From contig JAFZOA010000035.1 in NCBI GenBank assembly GCA_017550775.1, positions 1 to 8,832 on the forward strand: DNA of 8,832 nt, in the 5' to 3' direction. The notes under the pieces are model-generated. The model had not been told where the DNA came from, made no database searches, and was given only the letters and a program-made list of their open reading frames with translations. This DNA is from Ruminiclostridium sp. GTDB lineage: Bacteria; Bacillota_A; Clostridia; Oscillospirales; Ruminococcaceae. Below, one piece after another: positions 5,233 to 8,832 of the stretch; the stretch's first letter is position 1; the number at the start of each line of letters is the position of its first letter. A program made the position numbers and the translations under genes.

Positions 5233-6546
5233 TTATTGTCTTTTCAGAAGCCCGACGAGCTCGCCGGGAACAAAGTTATCGTTGTCGAAGTAGCTGTCGA
5301 GAGCGGCGGGAGCTCCGTGCGCGGTCGCCATGTACTCACCGAGCAGCGCGGGGAGCCGTTTCCCCTCTCTGCGCTTGTATGCCCGGTACAGCGCAAACTG
5401 CACCTCGGTACGGGTCCCGACGCACTCGAAGGGCTTGTCGAGGTCGGGGTCGCAAAGCGCTCTGAACACGTCCCGAAGCTCGGTCATGTTCAGCATATCC
5501 GTACCGAAAATGCCGCGCAGGTCGCTGTCGTCGAGGAACGCCGCGAGCAGGATGTACACATAAAGGCACTTTGCGCACTTGCAGCACCACTCGTCCTTCT
5601 TCGAGCCAGCGTTGCAGCTCTTGAACACCGGAAAATACTGCGGATAGCGAACAAACTCACGCGCTATCTGCCATTCCGTCCACGGGCGCAGCAGGCTGAA
5701 ATATTCCGGCGATGGCAGCAGCCACGTCTCGCAGAACGTGCGGAAGTCGCGCTCGAATGCGGTGCTCTTGCTGTACTGGTGGTTGACGTTCTTCCCGCCG
5801 ACGTTGCCCTCGTTGGCGCTGCTCTCGTTGGACAGGGCGACATACTTTCTCCCGGTCACGACGGCGGCGAGGTAGGACGAAAAAGCGACTATCGCCGAGA
5901 ACGGGGTGTGTCCGTTGAGCCAGCCGTCTGCGTTGCGCCGGAGCAGCTCAGAGTCGATAGTGCGGGTGAAACCCACTATTCTGTCGTCGGTGTAGCCTGC
6001 GGTATGTGCGCAGTCGAGGGTAGTCTTGCGCGGGTTGAGAATGAAGCAGAGGTTATCGTCCTTCATTCCGCGGAGCAGTTCGAGGGTAACGATACTGTCC
6101 TTGCCGCCGCCGACGGGTATGACCGCACCTTTGCGGGTATCGGGGAATGGGTCGGTGAAGGCGGGAATGTCGGTGCTTTCACACTCGATGTTCATGAGGC
6201 TGTCGAAGTCCTCTGTGATACCGTTGCGGTAGAGGAACTCTCCGAGCCCGCCGCGGTAGAGCTTCTTCCACCAGCGTTTCTGTTCTTCCGTGAGCGCGCC
6301 GCAGAGCACCTTCACCGTTGGCGGGCAGGCGCACTTCCAGTAGCTCACGAGCTCGACCATTCCGATGCAGAAGACGATGTATCTCACGAGTGGGGTGTCG
6401 GGGAGAGTAAACCCGACGGTCTTCCACTCCGGGCAAAACTCGTACTGACCGATACTGAACCGGAAGGAAAATCCGGAGTCGGAGAGGGCATAGGAATGGT
6501 ATATGAAGGTGGGGTAAGAGCTTCTGAGTTCGTTGAATTTATCCAC
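5233..6546 (-). CDS. murL: Probable MurL: UDP-MurNAc-L-alanyl-L-glutamate epimerase (PP-loop ATPase)
   Basis: This 437-residue protein has an N-terminal region of about 135 residues, then a PP-loop ATP-pyrophosphatase signature AVIPVGGGKDSIVTLELL (141-158, GGGKDS at 146-151). These are followed by LSNESSANEGNV (238-249), NHQYSKSTAFERDF (255-268) and a cysteine cluster WCCKCAKC (320-327) with Cys311 nearby, suggesting a metal site. Established knowledge: MurL, described in Xanthomonas oryzae, inverts the terminal L-Glu of UDP-MurNAc-L-Ala-L-Glu to D-Glu with ATP cleaved to AMP and PPi, which suits a PP-loop fold, and it works with MurD2. Length, the GGGKDS loop and the adjacent murD-family gene 80 bases downstream support this call, although I am matching the family from memory. 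The start is GTG (6544-6546) with AAGGAG at 6553-6558, 6 bases upstream. It starts 13 bases after the small upstream gene. A different PP-loop enzyme, for example a tRNA- or 7-deazaguanine-type one, is the main alternative but does not explain the neighbour. Confidence 0.8.
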   Translation of the reverse strand: MDKFNELRSSYPTFIYHSYALSDSGFSFRFSIGQYEFCPEWKTVGFTLPDTPLVRYIVFCIGMVELVSYWKCACPPTVKVLCGALTEEQKRWWKKLYRGGLGEFLYRNGITEDFDSLMNIECESTDIPAFTDPFPDTRKGAVIPVGGGKDSIVTLELLRGMKDDNLCFILNPRKTTLDCAHTAGYTDDRIVGFTRTIDSELLRRNADGWLNGHTPFSAIVAFSSYLAAVVTGRKYVALSNESSANEGNVGGKNVNHQYSKSTAFERDFRTFCETWLLPSPEYFSLLRPWTEWQIAREFVRYPQYFPVFKSCNAGSKKDEWCCKCAKCLYVYILLAAFLDDSDLRGIFGTDMLNMTELRDVFRALCDPDLDKPFECVGTRTEVQFALYRAYKRREGKRLPALLGEYMATAHGAPAALDSYFDNDNFVPGELVGLLKRQ

Positions 6547-6559
6547 TGTGTTCTCCTTA

Positions 6560-6979
6560 TTACGGGACGATTTTCCCGAGAATAGCGAACATTTTATCGG
6601 CGTACTTCATCTGATTGGGGAGTTCGAAGGCGCGGCCTTTTGGGGTTGGGTCAACGGAGAAATTCACGTCCTTCTGCATCCCATTGTCGTCGATGAAGCT
6701 GAGCTCGGCGGCGTAAACGCCGCTGTTCTGGAGCTTATGGAGCTCGCCGAAGATGATCGTACTGAGGTTGTAGGTCTCGGTATAGCTTGTTGACTGGTCG
6801 AACCTGTACAGGAGCAGGCGACCCTTGCTTGTAATGGTGATGAATGCGTACTCGCTCGTGGAGTGAGTCATACGTTTGACGTTTTTCTTGACCATACCGA
6901 AGACGGGACAGATGATCTTTTCTTCGTCTTCTACAAGAGGTCTCAAACATTTCATCATCGTATCTTTGTTTACGTCCAT
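6560..6979 (-). CDS. Small conserved-looking protein of unknown function, possible PH-like fold
   Basis: From the ATG at 6977-6979 this gives 139 residues. The frame extends to a TTG at 6998-7000, but that codon has no ribosome site, whereas GGAG (6990-6993) lies 10 bases before the ATG, so I use the ATG. There is no signal peptide and no membrane segment. The pattern VEDEEKIICPVFGMVKK, then a run of alternating strands (AFITITSKGRLLLYRF, YTETYNLSTIIFGEL, GVYAAELSFIDDNGM) and a C-terminal helix (PNQMKYADKMFAIL) resembles bacterial pleckstrin-homology-like domains that sense or scaffold. That is a guess from the strand pattern only. It precedes murL by 13 bases and is probably translated from the same message, but no role in cell-wall synthesis is shown. 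Confidence 0.75.
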   Translation of the reverse strand: MDVNKDTMMKCLRPLVEDEEKIICPVFGMVKKNVKRMTHSTSEYAFITITSKGRLLLYRFDQSTSYTETYNLSTIIFGELHKLQNSGVYAAELSFIDDNGMQKDVNFSVDPTPKGRAFELPNQMKYADKMFAILGKIVP

Positions 6980-7011
6980 TTCTTTGTAACTCCGTTTCAA
7001 TTAATCGTTTA

Positions 7012-7030
7012 CGGTAGTTTGACTCTACCG
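7012..7030. other. Hairpin between the SDR gene and the small unknown gene
   Basis: CGGTAG (7012-7017) pairs with CTACCG (7025-7030) around a 7-base loop. No run of T follows in the direction of transcription, so termination is not supported. It lies in the 77-base gap before the chosen start at 6979 and may mark a partial boundary or a processed end between the SDR gene and the murL operon. Confidence 0.35.
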
Positions 7031-7056
7031 GTCTGATACAGATCTTACCTGATCAT

Positions 7057-7752
7057 TCACACCGAAAATCCGCCGTCCACCGTAAGCACCTGACCTGTGG
7101 TGAACGCGTTTTCCTCGAAGAACCTTGCCGCGTGTGACACGTCTTCCGGCTTGCCGAGCTTCATGAGCGGGGTAGCGTCGATAAGCTCCTTAAGCTCGTC
7201 GTCGGTGAGGTGCGCGTTCATGGGGCTCTCGATGACACCCGGCGCTATGCAGTTCACTCTAATCCCCGAGGGTCCGAGCTCCTTGGCGAGCGCCTTGGTG
7301 AAGCCTATGATACCCGCCTTTGCGGCGGAGTAGGGTACCTCGCAGGAGGCTCCGCACACTCCCCACATGGAGGAGATATTCACGATGCACCCGCGGTGAG
7401 CCCTTACCATTCCGCGGGAAAGCTCGCGGGTGAGCCGGATAGTGCCGGTGAGGTCGGTCGCTATCATCTCGTCGAGCTCCGCGTCGGTAGTGTCGCCGAG
7501 CAGCTTTATCCGCGCTATCCCGGCATTGTTGATGAGCAGCGCGCAGGTGTCCGTGTACGGCGCGAGAGCCCCGAGTGTAGAGCTGTCCGCGAGCACAACA
7601 CTCACCCCCACCGCGCCCGTTTCCGTGGAGAGCTTTTCCGCCGCAGCAGAGTTTTTCGAGTAGGTGAACACCACGCTGTAGTCCCGCGCGAACTCCCGGA
7701 CGAGCGTAGAGCCGATAGCACCGGTGCCGCCGGTAATGACCGCTGTTTTCAT
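7057..7752 (-). CDS. Short-chain dehydrogenase/reductase (FabG-like NAD(P)H oxidoreductase)
   Basis: This 231-residue classical SDR has the cofactor motif TGGTGAIG (7-14), NNAG (75-78), the catalytic Ser128 in ISSMWG, Tyr141 and Lys145 in the YSAAK motif, and the post-catalytic RVNCIAPGVIESPM (165-178). It ends in GQVLTVDGGFSV, typical of FabG-like 3-oxoacyl-ACP reductases and related sugar or steroid reductases. Classical SDRs usually carry an Asn in the helix-4 motif (vNltG) as part of the catalytic tetrad; here the matching position reads T-D-L-T-G with Asp100, which may alter proton relay. AGGTGG (7759-7764) lies 6 bases before the ATG at 7750-7752. It follows the AAA+ ATPase gene by 44 bases. 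The substrate cannot be read from sequence, and no fatty-acid genes are adjacent, so a FabG role is not assumed. Confidence 0.9.
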   Translation of the reverse strand: MKTAVITGGTGAIGSTLVREFARDYSVVFTYSKNSAAAEKLSTETGAVGVSVVLADSSTLGALAPYTDTCALLINNAGIARIKLLGDTTDAELDEMIATDLTGTIRLTRELSRGMVRAHRGCIVNISSMWGVCGASCEVPYSAAKAGIIGFTKALAKELGPSGIRVNCIAPGVIESPMNAHLTDDELKELIDATPLMKLGKPEDVSHAARFFEENAFTTGQVLTVDGGFSV

Positions 7753-7796
7753 TCTATTCCACCTGTATTGTATATATGCGTTATGACCGTTTCTGA

Positions 7797-8832
7797 TTAA
7801 GTGTTCTTAGCCTCAACGACAGTCCCGTTCTCGTCCGCCGAGAGCCCGATACACGTCGGAGCGCTGTCAAGTCCGCTCACTATCAACTCCGCGATCTTGT
7901 CCTCGACTTCTTCTCTGATGACCCTCAGTATGTCGCGGCCGCCGTACTTCCCGCCGTGCGACTTGTGCGCAATGTACTTGTACGCGCTGTCGTCGATTTC
8001 GAGTGTGACCCCGTTCTCCGCAAGCGCCTTAACCGTGTCGTCAAGCTGCAGCCGCGCTATGTCTGCGTAGTTCTCCTCGGTCAGCGGCGAGAATACCACC
8101 ACGTCGTCCACACGCCCTAAAAACTCCGGCCGCAAAAACTCTTTGAGAGCCTTCATTGCCTTCTCCTTCGACAAGTCACCGGCGGTCTTTCCGAAGCCCA
8201 TTCCCGACTCTCCCGACGATGAGCCCGCGTTCGAGGTCATGCAGATTATCGTGTTTTCAAAGTTCACTTTCTTGCCGTGGGAGTCGCTTATCCTTCCCTC
8301 GTCAAGTATCTGTAACAGAATGTTCATTACGTCCGGGTGCGCCTTCTCGATCTCGTCGAAAAGTATCACGGAGTAGGGGCGGCGGCGTACCTTCTCGGTA
8401 AGCTGTCCCGCGTCGTCAAAGCCCACATATCCGGGCGGCGAGCCGATTATTTTCGACACACTGTGCTTCTCCATGTACTCCGACATATCAAGGCGGATAA
8501 GCGGTTCAACGCCGCTGAAAAGCTCCTCGGCGAGCACTTTTACAAGCTGGGTCTTTCCCACGCCGGTAGGTCCCACGAAGATGAATGACGCGGGTCTGCG
8601 CTTTGTGCGAAGGTTCACGCGGGAACGCTTTATCGCCTTCGCCACCTTCTCGCAGGCCTCGTTCTGTCCGATGATCTTCGAGCCGAAATACACGCCCGCC
8701 GCGGCGATCGCGTTCATTATGATGAGCTTGATTATGAACGCGATGATCCTGTCGCCTATCACCGTGTCCACGCCCAGCTTTATAAAGCCGTAGAGCCCGA
8801 AAAAGCCCGCGTACAGGGCAAAATACAGCTTG
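7797..8832 (-). CDS. Clp/HSP100-type AAA+ ATPase, membrane-anchored, N-terminus cut by window edge
   Basis: The frame is open to the right edge, with 344 visible codons. A GTG at 8769-8771 has no ribosome site and lies inside a hydrophobic stretch, so the true start is probably outside the window. Counting from the first full codon (8829-8831), hydrophobic segments lie at about 3-19 and 29-50, separated by a short polar stretch (GVDTVIGDR). They are followed by a single AAA+ module like the second ATPase domain of ClpB/ClpC: IIGQNEA (53-59), Walker A GPTGVGKT (87-94), DMSEYMEKHSVSKIIGSPPGYVG with pore loop GYVG (134-137), Walker B LFDEIE (Asp159/Glu160), sensor-1 TSN (Asn201), arginine finger Arg240 in EFLGR, and sensor-2 GGRD (Arg299). 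A GMGFG stretch at 210-214 sits where ClpC carries VGF and ClpX IGF, the ClpP-docking loop. The family unfolds proteins for proteolysis or disaggregation. The membrane segments suggest action on membrane or exported proteins, which is inference. Confidence 0.88.
   Translation of the reverse strand, partial: KLYFALYAGFFGLYGFIKLGVDTVIGDRIIAFIIKLIIMNAIAAAGVYFGSKIIGQNEACEKVAKAIKRSRVNLRTKRRPASFIFVGPTGVGKTQLVKVLAEELFSGVEPLIRLDMSEYMEKHSVSKIIGSPPGYVGFDDAGQLTEKVRRRPYSVILFDEIEKAHPDVMNILLQILDEGRISDSHGKKVNFENTIICMTSNAGSSSGESGMGFGKTAGDLSKEKAMKALKEFLRPEFLGRVDDVVVFSPLTEENYADIARLQLDDTVKALAENGVTLEIDDSAYKYIAHKSHGGKYGGRDILRVIREEVEDKIAELIVSGLDSAPTCIGLSADENGTVVEAKNT

Noticed and set aside
5233..6546. PP-loop protein as a QueC- or TilS-like enzyme
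   Set aside because: These share the PP-loop, but the protein is longer, has a large N-terminal region, and sits beside a murD-family gene, which fits MurL better.
5236..6585. Long plus-strand open frame of 449 codons
   Set aside because: It lies antisense over almost the whole of the murL gene, whose protein has clear motifs. The plus frame gives an Arg/Val/Glu-rich product with no recognisable domain, as expected of a shadow frame in GC-rich DNA.
6980..7000. TTG start at 7000 for the small protein upstream of murL
   Set aside because: There is no ribosome site before the TTG, while the ATG at 6979 has GGAG ten bases upstream.
8769..8771. GTG as the true start of the AAA+ ATPase
   Set aside because: There is no ribosome site upstream, and the frame stays open with hydrophobic, protein-like sequence to the window edge.

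Overview
All nine genes that I can support in this window lie on the minus strand, so transcription runs from high to low coordinates. Gene style suggests an anaerobic Clostridia-type Bacillota, possibly Ruminococcus/Oscillospiraceae-like. The evidence is clear AGGAGG-type ribosome sites, short gaps between genes, a lipoprotein with a Ser/Thr/Glu-rich linker, and an HSP100-like ATPase of a type I associate with gut clostridia. This placement is an inference. I see no rRNA, tRNA, CRISPR array, transposase or phage gene.

Right block (8832 to 3845), in transcription order. First is an AAA+ Clp/HSP100-type ATPase, cut by the window edge, with a hydrophobic and probably membrane-anchored N-terminus. 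Next is a short-chain dehydrogenase/reductase (SDR), then a small protein of unknown function. The block ends with a two-gene peptidoglycan cassette: a PP-loop protein that I read as MurL (UDP-MurNAc-L-Ala-L-Glu epimerase) followed by a MurD-family ligase. In the known MurD2-MurL route, MurD2 adds L-glutamate to UDP-MurNAc-L-Ala, and MurL then uses ATP to invert that residue to D-glutamate, replacing glutamate racemase plus ordinary MurD. The order and close spacing here, and changes in otherwise conserved MurD motifs, fit that route.

Middle (3609-3844). This is a 236-base AT-richer gap with a tandem 15-base repeat 53 bases apart and a small hairpin. It is probably the promoter and leader of the left block.

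Left block (3608 to 1). This looks like a four-gene operon with gaps of 12 to 26 bases. It encodes a Nif11-type leader-peptide protein (RiPP-precursor-like, leader ending in VAGG), a STAS-domain anti-sigma-factor antagonist, a membrane PP2C/SpoIIE-type phosphatase with a Cache-like extracellular sensor and a HAMP linker, and a lipoprotein cut by the left edge. Phosphatase and STAS protein form two thirds of a partner-switching module; the kinase/anti-sigma factor is not here. Linking a Nif11-type peptide to a partner switch is the most unusual arrangement in the window. The MurL-MurD2 pair is the best-supported notable system.
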